From: Planktotalea arctica
Lineage (GTDB): Bacteria; Pseudomonadota; Alphaproteobacteria; Rhodobacterales; Rhodobacteraceae
Direction: 5' to 3'
Assembly: GCF_002105285.1 (NCBI RefSeq)
Contig: NZ_MUHR01000002.1
Span: 62,001-126,000, forward strand
DNA: 64,000 bases
In this document: positions 1 through 8,904 of the stretch, piece by piece
Layout: each line of letters begins with the position of its first letter
Numbering within the stretch: the first letter of the stretch is position 1
Position numbers and translations under genes: made by a program
The notes under the pieces: model-generated
Databases searched by the model: none
What the model saw: the letters and a program-made list of their open reading frames with translations, nothing else
What the model was told of the DNA's origin: nothing

Positions 1-762
1 GCAGCGGCCTATGTGCAGCCCTCGCGCCGCCCCACGGACGGGCGCTACGGTGAAAACCCGAACCGATTGCAGCACTACTACCAGTATCAGGTCTTGATCA
101 AACCCAGCCCACCGGATTTGCAGGCGTTATATCTCGGCTCGCTCGAGGCGATTGGCATCAACATGGACCTGCATGATATCCGCTTTGTCGAGGATGACTG
201 GGAAAGCCCGACCCTCGGTGCCTGGGGCCTTGGTTGGGAGGTTTGGTGCGATGGTATGGAAGTCAGCCAGTTCACCTATTTTCAACAAGTTGGCGGCCAT
301 GACTGCGCCCCCGTCGCAGGCGAGCTTACCTACGGCCTCGAGCGCCTTGCGATGTATGTGCTGGGCGTAGATCACGTGATGGATATGCCCTATAATGATC
401 CGCAAGCACCCATCGCACTGTCCTATGGTGATGTGTTCAAACAGACCGAGCAAGAGCACAGCCGCTATAATTTCGACGTGGCCAATACCGATGTTTTGCT
501 ACGCCACTTCGAGGAAGCCGAGGCAGAATGCGCGAGCATTTTGGCGCAGGAACATGTGGACTCCAAGACCGGCAAGCGCATCGTCATGGCGCATCCGGCC
601 TATGATCAGTGCATCAAGGCCAGCCATATCTTCAACCTGCTGGACGCGCGCGGCGTGATTTCGGTCACAGAGCGGCAGGCCTATATCGGGCGCGTGCGCA
701 CGCTGGCCAAGGCCTGCGCCGATGCCTTTGTGCAAACCGAAGCGGGGGGGTATGTCCAGTGA
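1..762 (+). CDS. glyQ: Glycyl-tRNA synthetase alpha subunit, 5' end cut by the window edge
   Basis: Catalytic alpha subunit of the tetrameric (alpha2beta2) bacterial glycyl-tRNA synthetase, which charges tRNA-Gly in the cytoplasm. The reading frame is open from base 1 and enters inside the conserved block [20 protein letters not shown], which normally lies some 50-60 residues into the protein, so the true start is outside the window. The blocks [21 protein letters not shown] and [19 protein letters not shown] are typical of the family. Downstream come a small membrane gene and glyS, almost without gaps, so the three are probably one operon. The GTG at 13 is an internal valine codon, not a start. 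Confidence 0.97.
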   Translation, partial: AAAYVQPSRRPTDGRYGENPNRLQHYYQYQVLIKPSPPDLQALYLGSLEAIGINMDLHDIRFVEDDWESPTLGAWGLGWEVWCDGMEVSQFTYFQQVGGHDCAPVAGELTYGLERLAMYVLGVDHVMDMPYNDPQAPIALSYGDVFKQTEQEHSRYNFDVANTDVLLRHFEEAEAECASILAQEHVDSKTGKRIVMAHPAYDQCIKASHIFNLLDARGVISVTERQAYIGRVRTLAKACADAFVQTEAGGYVQ

Positions 763-764
763 GA

Positions 765-1295
765 ATGGGGCAGTTTTTAGCGGGGTTCACCGTGTTTTCA
801 GCGCTTCTGGCGGGCGGCGCCATGTATTATTTGCAGGTTTACGCCTTCTATGAGGAGGTCATGCCGACAGGGGACGATGTGCAACTGGTTTCGCTGGTAT
901 CGGGCGATCCCGAAGCGATCCTGTTTGACAACTTCACGGCGATCGACGCGGATAGCTCACCCATCCGCTTTCGCGCCTGCTTTACCACAGACATGAGCCA
1001 TTCCTTGCTGAGCGAAACCTATGAGGCGGTGGAAAATGCCTCGCCGCGTAATGCTCCACCCTGGTTCGATTGCTTTGACGCCGAAGCCTTGGGGGCAGAG
1101 CTCGACGCCGGTACAGCATTGACGTTTCTGGGTGCGAAAAACTTCGCATACGGCGTGGACCGTGTGGTTGCCATCACCGAGGACGGGCGCGGCTATATCT
1201 GGCACGAGTTGAATGAATGCGGCAAAAAGGCCTATGATGGCTCGCCCATTGGCGAAGCCTGCCCGCCGCGCGCAGACTTTGAAGGACAAAACTGA
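765..1295 (+). CDS. DUF6446 family membrane-anchored protein between glyQ and glyS
   Basis: About 176 residues of unknown function. The N-terminus GQFLAGFTVFSALLAGGAMYY is a single transmembrane segment or uncleaved signal anchor, followed by a soluble domain with the cysteine-containing pieces RFRACFTT, WFDCFDAEALG and LNECGKKAYDG, which suggests an exported domain. I recognise the pattern as DUF6446, a Rhodobacterales family typically found at exactly this place. The start is ATG 765 (GTG 759 is possible), 3 bases after the glyQ stop. Its stop TGA shares one base with the glyS ATG, so translation of glyS is probably coupled to this gene. Why an aminoacyl-tRNA synthetase operon carries it is unknown. 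Confidence 0.85.
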   Translation: MGQFLAGFTVFSALLAGGAMYYLQVYAFYEEVMPTGDDVQLVSLVSGDPEAILFDNFTAIDADSSPIRFRACFTTDMSHSLLSETYEAVENASPRNAPPWFDCFDAEALGAELDAGTALTFLGAKNFAYGVDRVVAITEDGRGYIWHELNECGKKAYDGSPIGEACPPRADFEGQN

Positions 1296-3352
1296 TGCCT
1301 GATCTGCTGATTGAACTGTTCTCCGAGGAAATCCCTGCGCGCATGCAAGGCAAAGCCGCGGATGATCTGAAAAAACTGATGACGGACGGCATGGTCGAGG
1401 CGGGGCTGACCTACGCATCGAGCGCCGCTTTTTCGACGCCGCGCCGATTGACGCTGACGGTAGAGGGGCTGTTGGTCGAGAGCCCGACCGTGCGCGAAGA
1501 GCGCAAAGGGCCCAAAGTGGGCGCGCCTGATAAGGCGATCGAGGGGTTCTTGCGAGGCGCAGGCGTGAGCCGCGAGGCGCTTGAGGAGCGGGACACCCCC
1601 AAAGGGGCGATCTATTTTGCGAGTATTGAGAAGCCCGGTCGCCCTGCGAGCGAGATTATCGCAGAGGTTCTGGAAACTACGATCCGTAACTTCCCGTGGC
1701 CCAAATCGATGCGCTGGGGCAGCGGCTCGTTGCGCTGGGTGCGCCCGTTGCATTCGATCCTGTGCATTCTCACTGATGAGGCGGGCAGCGAAGTTGTGCC
1801 GCTGGACGTGGACGGGATTGTGTCGGGCAAGACCACGCACGGGCATCGTTTCATGGCACCCGCGCAGCTTACTGTGAACGGGTTCGAGGATTATGAAGCG
1901 CAGCTCAAACGTGCGTTCGTCGTGCTGAACGCAGGCGAGCGCGCGGATGCGATCTGGGAAGACGCGAAGAACCAAGCCTTTGCCAATGGGCTTGAGGTGG
2001 TCGAGGATGCGGGCCTTTTGCGCGAGGTTGCGGGTCTGGTGGAATGGCCTGTGGTGCTCATGGGCGAGATTGCGACGGATTTCCTTGGCCTGCCGCCTGA
2101 GGTTTTGCAGACCAGCATGCGCGAGCATCAGAAGTTTTTCTCCGTGAAGAACCCGAAGACGGGCCGTATCGAGCGGTTCATCACGGTTGCGAACCGTGAA
2201 ACTGCGGACAACGGCGCGACTATTCTGGCGGGCAACCAAAAAGTGCTGTTCGCGCGTTTGTCGGATGCGAAGTTCTTCTGGGAGAACGATTTGCGCGTCG
2301 CCAAGGCCGACATGGCGACTTGGACCGAGGCGCTCTCGAATGTGACCTTTCACAACAAGCTTGGCACGCAAGCGGAGCGGATTGAACGGATTGCAGCGCT
2401 CGCGCGCGAATTGGCTCCGGTTGTTGGCGCGGATGCGGATGAAGCAGAGCGCGCGGCGAGGTTGGCGAAGGCTGATTTGTCGTCCGAGATGGTCTATGAG
2501 TTCCCTGAATTGCAGGGTTTGATGGGCCGTTATTACGCTGAAGCTGCTGGTGAAACGGCGGCTGTGGCGGCTGCGGCTGAAGAGCATTACTCGCCTTTGG
2601 GGCCTTCGGATGCTGTGCCAAGCGCACCTGTGTCTGTGGCCGTGTCTTTGGCGGATAAGATTGATACGCTGACAGGGTTCTGGGCGATTGACGAGAAGCC
2701 AACAGGGTCGAAGGACCCGTTTGCTTTGAGACGAGCGGCGCTTGGGGTTATTCGGTTGGTTTTGGAGAATGGGCTTTCGTTTGGTCTTTTACGCGTTTTC
2801 TCTCAGGCTGATGACCGTGCGGATGCTACGAATTTACTCTCCTTCTTTCACGACCGCCTCAAAGTCTATTTGCGCGACCAAGGTGTGCGGCATGACGTGA
2901 TCGACGCGTGTATTGCGATGGATGGAAATGATGATCTGGCGCTTCTGGTCAAGCGCGCGGTGGCGCTTGAGGCGTTTATGAAGACCGAGGACGGCACGAA
3001 CCTGTTGCAAGGGTTCAAACGCGCCAACAATATCTTGTCGAAAGAAGAAGAAAAAGACGGGGTCGAGTATTCCTACGGCGGTGATGTGAAGTTTGCACAG
3101 ATCGACGAGGAACGCGCGTTGTTTGCGACGCTTGAGGCGGAGACACCGGTGATTGAGGCGGCGCTCAAATCCGAGGATTTCGCAGCAGCAATGAGCGGTA
3201 TGGCGGCCCTGCGTGCACCGATTGATGCGTTTTTTGAGGCGGTTCAGGTGAATTCGGACAATGGCACCGTGCGGCGCAATCGTTTGAATCTTTTGAGCGA
3301 CATTCGAAAGTTGGTCGGTTCGGTCGCCGATTTGACCCGCGTCGAGGGTTAA
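1295..3352 (+). CDS. glyS: Glycyl-tRNA synthetase beta subunit
   Basis: Beta subunit of heterotetrameric glycyl-tRNA synthetase, 685 residues, the normal size. The N-terminus LLIELFSEEIPARMQ and the blocks FPWPKSMRWGSGSLRWVRPL, QTSMREHQKFFSVKNPKTG and SDAKFFWENDL are diagnostic, as is the C-terminal FKRANNILSKEE segment of the anticodon-binding DALR-like region. The subunit binds tRNA-Gly and completes the active enzyme with GlyQ. The start ATG overlaps the preceding stop codon by one base, which fits translational coupling. A hairpin with little T-tract follows the gene at 3382-3399. Confidence 0.97.
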   Translation: MPDLLIELFSEEIPARMQGKAADDLKKLMTDGMVEAGLTYASSAAFSTPRRLTLTVEGLLVESPTVREERKGPKVGAPDKAIEGFLRGAGVSREALEERDTPKGAIYFASIEKPGRPASEIIAEVLETTIRNFPWPKSMRWGSGSLRWVRPLHSILCILTDEAGSEVVPLDVDGIVSGKTTHGHRFMAPAQLTVNGFEDYEAQLKRAFVVLNAGERADAIWEDAKNQAFANGLEVVEDAGLLREVAGLVEWPVVLMGEIATDFLGLPPEVLQTSMREHQKFFSVKNPKTGRIERFITVANRETADNGATILAGNQKVLFARLSDAKFFWENDLRVAKADMATWTEALSNVTFHNKLGTQAERIERIAALARELAPVVGADADEAERAARLAKADLSSEMVYEFPELQGLMGRYYAEAAGETAAVAAAAEEHYSPLGPSDAVPSAPVSVAVSLADKIDTLTGFWAIDEKPTGSKDPFALRRAALGVIRLVLENGLSFGLLRVFSQADDRADATNLLSFFHDRLKVYLRDQGVRHDVIDACIAMDGNDDLALLVKRAVALEAFMKTEDGTNLLQGFKRANNILSKEEEKDGVEYSYGGDVKFAQIDEERALFATLEAETPVIEAALKSEDFAAAMSGMAALRAPIDAFFEAVQVNSDNGTVRRNRLNLLSDIRKLVGSVADLTRVEG

Positions 3353-3381
3353 AAGACTGTGCGCGCTGAGCGCGCGCGCCT

Positions 3382-3399
3382 GATCAGCCTGCCCTTGGG
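3382..3399 (+). terminator. Weak hairpin after glyS
   Basis: CCTGCCC and GGGCAGG can pair over a short loop, followed only by CAATTT. It may act as a weak or factor-dependent end of the gly operon before ppdK. The lack of a real T-tract keeps confidence low. Confidence 0.35.
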
Positions 3400-3494
3400 G
3401 GCAGGCAATTTGAGTTTAAAGGGCAAGATGAAGGGACGCGCTTGCGCCCTTTGATTTGCGGCCTATGCTGCGGGCAACCTAGAGGGATGCCGCA

Positions 3495-6032
3495 GTGCAG
3501 AATGATCCGCATACAACTTTGATTACCGCAGATGCCCCCGTCGCCGCGGAAACGCACGGGGGGCGCACCAAATGTTTGCAGCGCTTGGTACGGCTGGAGT
3601 TGCCCGTGCCGCGCACTGTTGGGCTGTCGTTTGTTGCGGTTCACAAGATTGCACGCGGCGAGATGCCGGACATGGCGTTTTTGCTTTCGCCCTTTGAAGC
3701 GGGTGAGTTGCTTTGCGTGCGCCCGTCCTCGGAAGATCCCGATTGGGGCGGCCCAAGTGCGATTTTGAACATCGGAATGAACGACGCGCGGTTCGTGGAT
3801 TTGGCGGAGCGGCTGGGAAAAGAGGCGGCTGCCTCGCTTTATGCACGGTTTGTTCATTCCTACGCGGTATTGGTTGCACGACTTGATCCGGATGTGTTCG
3901 ACGTGATCGGGATGGAGGGGCAGGCGTCGCTGTCCGAGGCACTGCGCGCCTATGAGGAAGAGACCGACGAGCCGTTTCCCCAAGACCCTGCGGTACAATT
4001 GGCGGAGGTTTTGCGCTCGATGGCGCGCGCTTGGGAGGGAACATCGGCGCGGCTGCTGCGCCAGGCCAAAGGTGCGCCAGCGGACGCAGGGCTGGGGCTG
4101 GTGGTTCAATCTATGGCCTTGGGCTTTGGTGCAGGGGAATGTGGCTCTGGCGTGATTCAACTGGTCGACGGGCAGACCGGGCTCGAGCAGTTGACCGGGC
4201 GCTATTTGAGCCAATCGCAGGGGCGCGACGCGCTTGATGGCGGCAGCGAGGCGTTGTTTCTTGAGCGTGATCCGCGCGGGCCGTCACTGGAGGACCTTGC
4301 ACCGCAGGCTTTTGAGGATTTGATCGCATATGCGACGCTGATGCGCACGAAATTGCGTGAAGAGATGCAGGTGGAATTCGTCATCGAGGACGGGCGTGTG
4401 CATTTGCTGGATGGTGTACGCGTGGCACGCAACAGCCGCGCGGCGGTGCGCATCGCGGTGCGTTTGGCCGAAGACGGGATTATCACGCGCCAGGAGGCCT
4501 TGATGCGCATCCCGCCCTCCGCCTTGAACGAATTGCTGCACAAGCAAGTGGATCGCACCCGCGCGCGCGATGTGGCGGGGCGCGGCGTGGCTGCAAGCCC
4601 GGGCGCGGCGACGGGGCGGATCGTCTTTTCAGCGGCCGAAGCACAGGCCTGCGCGGCGCGCGACGAAGCCTGCATTCTGGTGCGCCGCGAGACGTCGCCC
4701 GAGGATATCCGCGGCATGCACGCTGCCAAGGCGGTGCTGACGGAGCGCGGGGGCATGACGTCCCACGCGGCGGTGATCGGGCGCGGCATTGGTCTGCCTT
4801 GTGTCGTGGGCGCGAGCGAAATGCGGTTTCAGATTCGCAAGAAGCTGCTGACGGGGCGCGACGGGCGTGTTTTTAAGGAAGGCGATGTGATCACGCTCGA
4901 CGGTACGCATGGCGAAATTCTGGTGGGCGAGGTCTCCTTGCTGGAGGCAACGCTGGATGATGCTTTCAAGACGCTGCTGTCCTGGGCCGATCTGGAGCGT
5001 GATATCGGCATTCGTGCCAATGCGGACACGCCTGCGGATGCGCGCACGGCCAAGAATTTCCTCGCGCAGGGGATCGGGCTGTGTCGAACGGAGCATATGT
5101 TCTTCGAGGATGATCGCCTGACCGTGATGCGCGAGATGATCTTTGCTGAAAATAGCGAAGACAGGCGCGCCGCGCTAGAGCGGCTGTTGCCGGTTCAACG
5201 CGCCGATTTCACAGAGCTTTTCATGACTATGGCGGGCCTGCCTGTGTGCATTCGCCTGCTTGATCCGCCTTTGCATGAATTTCTGCCCTCTGATCATGCG
5301 GGGCATCGGGGCTTGGCCGAAGCGCTGGACTTGCCGCTCTCGGAGGTGACGCGGCGGGTTGAGGCGATGGGTGAGTATAATCCGATGCTTGGCATGCGCG
5401 GCGTGCGCCTTGGCATTGCCGTGCCTGAAATTTACGACATGCAGGTGCGTGCGATTTTCGAAGCGAGTATCAATGCGGCCAAAAGTGGTGCGCCGATCGT
5501 GCCGGAAATCATGATTCCGCTGGTATCGGCCAAGCGCGAGGTAGAATTGGTCAAGATGCGTATCGATGTTGTCGCCGCTGCGGTGCGTGCCGAAACGGGT
5601 GCGGATTTCGACTATAAACTGGGCGTCATGGTGGAAACACCGCGCGCGGCGCTGCGGGCGCAGGATATTGCAGAGACTGCTGTGTTCCTGAGTTTCGGCA
5701 CCAATGATCTGACCCAGATGACCTACGGTTTGTCGCGCGACGACGCGGGGCGGTTCATGAGCGAATATGTCAAGCAGGGCGTCTTTGCGGAGGATCCGTT
5801 TCACACGCTTGATGTGGACGGGGTTGGTGAGTTGCTTATTCTTGGGGCGCGGCGCGGGCGCGCTGCGCGCCCGGATCTGGTGCTCTCCATGTGCGGTGAG
5901 CACGGTGGTAACCCCGAATCGATCGCCTTTTGCCGCGCGGCGGGATTCGACTATGTCTCCTGCTCGCCCTTTCGTGTGCCTGTTGCAAGATTGGCAGCCG
6001 CGCAATTGGCGATTTTTGACAAGCTGGGGTAG
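3495..6032 (+). CDS. ppdK: Pyruvate, phosphate dikinase (short form with divergent N-terminus)
   Basis: Interconverts pyruvate + ATP + Pi and phosphoenolpyruvate + AMP + PPi. The 845 residues cover a divergent ATP-grasp N-domain (VRPSSEDPDWGGPSAILNIG at about 75-94), the swivelling phosphohistidine domain with LTERGGMTSHAAVIGRGIG (catalytic His 424), and the PEP/pyruvate barrel with GIGLCRTEHMFFEDDR, SFGTNDLTQMTYGLSRDD and CGEHGG (acid/base Cys 800). Classical enzymes are about 870-880 residues, and here the N-terminal GGKGANL-type signature reads HGGRTKCL. The GTG start has AGAGGG 8 bases upstream and is preferred over the nearby out-of-frame ATG. Next to glyS this is a common Rhodobacterales arrangement. 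Expected role: gluconeogenic PEP supply when growing on organic acids such as those handled further along the window. Confidence 0.88.
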   Translation: MQNDPHTTLITADAPVAAETHGGRTKCLQRLVRLELPVPRTVGLSFVAVHKIARGEMPDMAFLLSPFEAGELLCVRPSSEDPDWGGPSAILNIGMNDARFVDLAERLGKEAAASLYARFVHSYAVLVARLDPDVFDVIGMEGQASLSEALRAYEEETDEPFPQDPAVQLAEVLRSMARAWEGTSARLLRQAKGAPADAGLGLVVQSMALGFGAGECGSGVIQLVDGQTGLEQLTGRYLSQSQGRDALDGGSEALFLERDPRGPSLEDLAPQAFEDLIAYATLMRTKLREEMQVEFVIEDGRVHLLDGVRVARNSRAAVRIAVRLAEDGIITRQEALMRIPPSALNELLHKQVDRTRARDVAGRGVAASPGAATGRIVFSAAEAQACAARDEACILVRRETSPEDIRGMHAAKAVLTERGGMTSHAAVIGRGIGLPCVVGASEMRFQIRKKLLTGRDGRVFKEGDVITLDGTHGEILVGEVSLLEATLDDAFKTLLSWADLERDIGIRANADTPADARTAKNFLAQGIGLCRTEHMFFEDDRLTVMREMIFAENSEDRRAALERLLPVQRADFTELFMTMAGLPVCIRLLDPPLHEFLPSDHAGHRGLAEALDLPLSEVTRRVEAMGEYNPMLGMRGVRLGIAVPEIYDMQVRAIFEASINAAKSGAPIVPEIMIPLVSAKREVELVKMRIDVVAAAVRAETGADFDYKLGVMVETPRAALRAQDIAETAVFLSFGTNDLTQMTYGLSRDDAGRFMSEYVKQGVFAEDPFHTLDVDGVGELLILGARRGRAARPDLVLSMCGEHGGNPESIAFCRAAGFDYVSCSPFRVPVARLAAAQLAIFDKLG

Positions 6033-6131
6033 GTTTCGCACATTTCGCCACAAGATGTTGAAAATTACATTGTGCCTTGCTCCCGTGAAAAGGACGAAGC
6101 GTCGCGGCTTTGGGCATGGGGTGGATTTTTT

Positions 6132-6141
6132 ACCAATTGGT
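6132..6141. promoter_or_regulatory. Palindrome ACCAATTGGT before the cell-wall hydrolase gene
   Basis: Perfect 10-bp palindrome preceded by a T-run, 40 bases before the start of the SleB-like gene. It could be an operator. Its half-site AATTGGT resembles those bound by PdhR/LldR-type regulators, but the arms are in the opposite order, so the link is only a guess. Confidence 0.3.
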
Positions 6142-6180
6142 GATATCTAGCGCGCAATTGAAACAGCGCTTGTGAGCTAG

Positions 6181-6813
6181 ATGCGACGCTATATTTTTGC
6201 TTTTCTTGCCACGATGATGGCACAGCCGCTTGCCGCTGAAGCAGTGACGGGTGAGTTATCGGGTATGATCCGCAAAGAGGAAGCGGTGCTGGCCACGCTG
6301 TCCCGCGCACGGGTCGATGCGCTTTTTCGCCGTGTCAGTGCGGGGCAGGCCGGTTCGGTGCAATACACGCGCAATTTTCTTGATAGCCTGCCTGCGGCCA
6401 AGGGTGGCAAGCCGCTGAACTGCCTGTCCGAGGCGCTATACTTCGAGGCGCGCGGTGAGACGGTTAAAGGGCAATTCGCGGTGGCAGAGGTGATTATGAA
6501 CCGTGTCGAAAGTGCGCGCTATCCCGATAGCGTCTGCGGTGTGATCAATCAGGGTACGGGGCGCAAATATGCCTGTCAGTTCACCTATACCTGCGATGGG
6601 CGCAAAGAAGTGATCACCGAAGAGGCGACCTATGTGCGCCTGCGAAAGATTGCAAAACTCATGCTCTCGGATATGCCGAAGGACTTGACCAAAGGCGCAA
6701 CGCATTATCACACGACCGCTGTCAGCCCCAATTGGAGTCGCGTGTTCCCACGCACTACCACGATTGGCGTGCATCATTTTTACCGTGAAACGACGCGGGT
6801 CAGCTCTAACTGA
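6181..6813 (+). CDS. SleB-type cell wall hydrolase (Hydrolase_2 family)
   Basis: Predicted exported peptidoglycan hydrolase of 210 residues. A signal peptide ([21 protein letters not shown]) is followed by a linker and the catalytic domain [20 protein letters not shown]...[25 protein letters not shown]...CQFTYTCDG (from about residue 80), the signature of SleB/Hydrolase_2 lytic enzymes. The glutamate in YFEARGE is the expected catalytic acid. Outside spore formers such proteins are thought to take part in wall turnover or division. It stands alone between ppdK and the folate genes, 150 bases after ppdK, probably with its own promoter. Confidence 0.88.
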   Translation: MRRYIFAFLATMMAQPLAAEAVTGELSGMIRKEEAVLATLSRARVDALFRRVSAGQAGSVQYTRNFLDSLPAAKGGKPLNCLSEALYFEARGETVKGQFAVAEVIMNRVESARYPDSVCGVINQGTGRKYACQFTYTCDGRKEVITEEATYVRLRKIAKLMLSDMPKDLTKGATHYHTTAVSPNWSRVFPRTTTIGVHHFYRETTRVSSN

Positions 6814-6903
6814 GTGATGGCTTGATCGCGCCGCAGCTTTGGGCCAAAAGCGGGCGAACCTGCGCGCGCGTTGCAGTCGAGCCGGGGTGCGGGAGAGCTT
6901 TTG

Positions 6904-7851
6904 ATGAGCATGAAGATAGATACCAAGACAGGTACCGAAACCGAGCATGCCTTTGCGCATCCGGAAGCGCGTGCCCTTGCTAGCGCGCCGGATCGCCCGC
7001 TGGATAGGATTTCTCTGCGCGATCATATTGTTACAGTCGAAATTGGCGCGTTTCAGGTCGAGCGTGGCATTACCCAACGTTTGAGTTTCAACATCGTCGT
7101 CGAGGTGCGCCATATCAGCGACGATCTGGGCGATGATGTTGATCTGATCCTGTCCTATGACCGCGTCACGGAAGCGATTGATCTGGAATTGGCTGCAGAG
7201 CGTTTGAATCTGCTGGAAACTCTGGCCGAGCGGATTGCGGTGCGCATTCTGGCAGAGCCGCAGGCGGAGCGGGTGTTTGTGCGGATCGAAAAGTTGGACC
7301 GGGGCGGCGGCGCTTTGGGCGTCGAAATCGTGCGCTCGATCGAGGACATTCAAGGCGATGGCCCGGTGTCACACAAAGCGCTTGCGCCGCGTGTGCTTTA
7401 TCTCAGCGAAGAAGCGCTCGCATCGGAAAATCTCACGGGTTGGATTGATCAGTTGAGCGCACTGCACGCGCCCTTGCTGATTGTTGTTCCAGCCACTTCG
7501 CTTCTGCCGGATCAAGCGCTAGGATTGCCCTCGCAGCACCGCATCGCATTGCTTGGGATGGAGCAAACTGCCTGGACCCTTGCAGGCCGCGATGCGCGCT
7601 GTTTTGTCGTCGGCTCACGCACGGAATTGGATTGGGCCATCAAAAACGGTCAAGTCAGCGTGTGGGCGCCAACAAAATTTGTGCTCGACGTTCCAGAGGG
7701 CCCGACTGATCTGATCGGCGATCCGGTGCGCCTTGCACAGTGGTTCGCGGCACAGCTCGCAGCTTGCGAGGTCTTGGTGATTGGCGAAGATTTGCCACAA
7801 GGTGGCAGTGTTCCTGCGCGCGGCATCCAGATCGCTCAAGCGCGTATTTGA
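6904..7851 (+). CDS. folB: Dihydroneopterin aldolase with a long C-terminal extension
   Basis: Folate synthesis: converts 7,8-dihydroneopterin to 6-hydroxymethyl-dihydropterin plus glycolaldehyde. Residues ~30-145 carry the FolB tunnelling fold (RISLRDHIVTVEIGAFQVERG, LILSYDRVTEAI, LLETLAERIAVRIL, VFVRIEKLD). Ordinary FolB ends near residue 125, whereas this protein runs to 315, with an extra ~165-residue domain (LIVVPATSLLPD, FVVGSRTELDWAIKN, VSVWAPTKFVLD) that I do not recognise. The ATG at 6904 has GGGAGAG 7 bases upstream. The gene lies 39 bases before folP, the next pathway step but one, so they are surely co-expressed. Confidence 0.85.
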   Translation: MSMKIDTKTGTETEHAFAHPEARALASAPDRPLDRISLRDHIVTVEIGAFQVERGITQRLSFNIVVEVRHISDDLGDDVDLILSYDRVTEAIDLELAAERLNLLETLAERIAVRILAEPQAERVFVRIEKLDRGGGALGVEIVRSIEDIQGDGPVSHKALAPRVLYLSEEALASENLTGWIDQLSALHAPLLIVVPATSLLPDQALGLPSQHRIALLGMEQTAWTLAGRDARCFVVGSRTELDWAIKNGQVSVWAPTKFVLDVPEGPTDLIGDPVRLAQWFAAQLAACEVLVIGEDLPQGGSVPARGIQIAQARI

Positions 7852-7890
7852 CGCCTTGATTGCACATGTGCCTTGAGGCTAGGGATTGAA

Positions 7891-8904
7891 ATGACAGATT
7901 ATTACCGACCCCTTGCGCAGATTGGCATGGTGCGCCCTGAAGGGGCTATTGCATTGGCCGGCACGCAAAGCTGGTTCACGCATGTGGAGCATTTGCGCCG
8001 AGATGCGCCGCCTGTGGTTTTGGCTGCGATCGACACGCCGAGCTCATGGCGTGCGCAGGTAAGCGCTGCCCGACCTGCGCTGGAGGGATTGGATTTCACC
8101 CGTCCAGTGATCATGGGGATTCTGAACCTGACGCCTGATAGTTTTTCCGACGGAGGCAAGTACAGCTCTGCGACCCTTGCGCTTCGTGCCGCACAAGACA
8201 TGGCCGAAGCGGGCGCGCATCTTTTGGACGTGGGTGGAGAAAGCACGCGTCCCGGTGCGTTAGAAGTACCGTATGAGGCGGAAATCGCCCGAACCGTACC
8301 GGTTATCGAAGCGATCAGGCGTAATTTGAACATTCCGCTTTCGATCGATACGCGAAAGGCGCGCGTTGCGCACGCCGCGCTGGAGGCCGGTGCGAACATC
8401 GTAAACGATGTTTCCGGCTTTCAATTTGATCCCGATCTGGGGCCGTTTTGCGCAATGACCAATGCGCCGGTCTGCCTGATGCACGCGCAGGGATTGCCCG
8501 AAACGATGCACCTTGCTCCGCGTTATGATGACGTTTTGCTTGATGTTTACGACTTTTTGGCAAAACAGATCGAACTGGCGATAGGTTTCGGGCTCAAGCG
8601 AGCGCAGATCATTATCGATCCCGGGCTTGGCTTCGGCAAGACCCAAGCGCACAATCTGACGCTTATTCGGGGCCTTTCACTGTTTCACGGTTTGGGCTGC
8701 CCCGTTTTGCTCGGGGCATCACGCAAGGGCTTCATCCGTGATATCGGTCAGGCATCGCGCCCGGCGGATCGTGCGCCCGGCTCTATCGCCGTTGCCCTTG
8801 CCGCGGTGCAGCAGGGGGTTCAAATTTTACGAGTGCACGATGTTTCACAGACACGACAAGCGCTTGCCTTATTTCAGGCAGCGACGACAGGAGAAGAATT
8901 ATGA
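7891..8904 (+). CDS. folP: Dihydropteroate synthase
   Basis: Joins 6-hydroxymethyl-dihydropterin diphosphate to p-aminobenzoate, the sulfonamide-sensitive step of folate synthesis. Signatures visible: [66 protein letters not shown] and [10 protein letters not shown]. There is an unusual ~75-residue N-terminal segment before the TIM barrel, seen in alphaproteobacterial forms. The chosen ATG (7891) has AGGG 6 bases upstream; an in-frame TTG at 7873 is less likely. Its stop overlaps the glmM start as ATGA. Confidence 0.94.
   Translation: MTDYYRPLAQIGMVRPEGAIALAGTQSWFTHVEHLRRDAPPVVLAAIDTPSSWRAQVSAARPALEGLDFTRPVIMGILNLTPDSFSDGGKYSSATLALRAAQDMAEAGAHLLDVGGESTRPGALEVPYEAEIARTVPVIEAIRRNLNIPLSIDTRKARVAHAALEAGANIVNDVSGFQFDPDLGPFCAMTNAPVCLMHAQGLPETMHLAPRYDDVLLDVYDFLAKQIELAIGFGLKRAQIIIDPGLGFGKTQAHNLTLIRGLSLFHGLGCPVLLGASRKGFIRDIGQASRPADRAPGSIAVALAAVQQGVQILRVHDVSQTRQALALFQAATTGEEL

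Noticed and set aside
1232-2587. Long open frame of 451 codons antisense to glyS
   Set aside because: It lies entirely over a well-conserved glyS, has the low-complexity Arg/His-rich composition of a shadow frame, and no ribosome-binding site.
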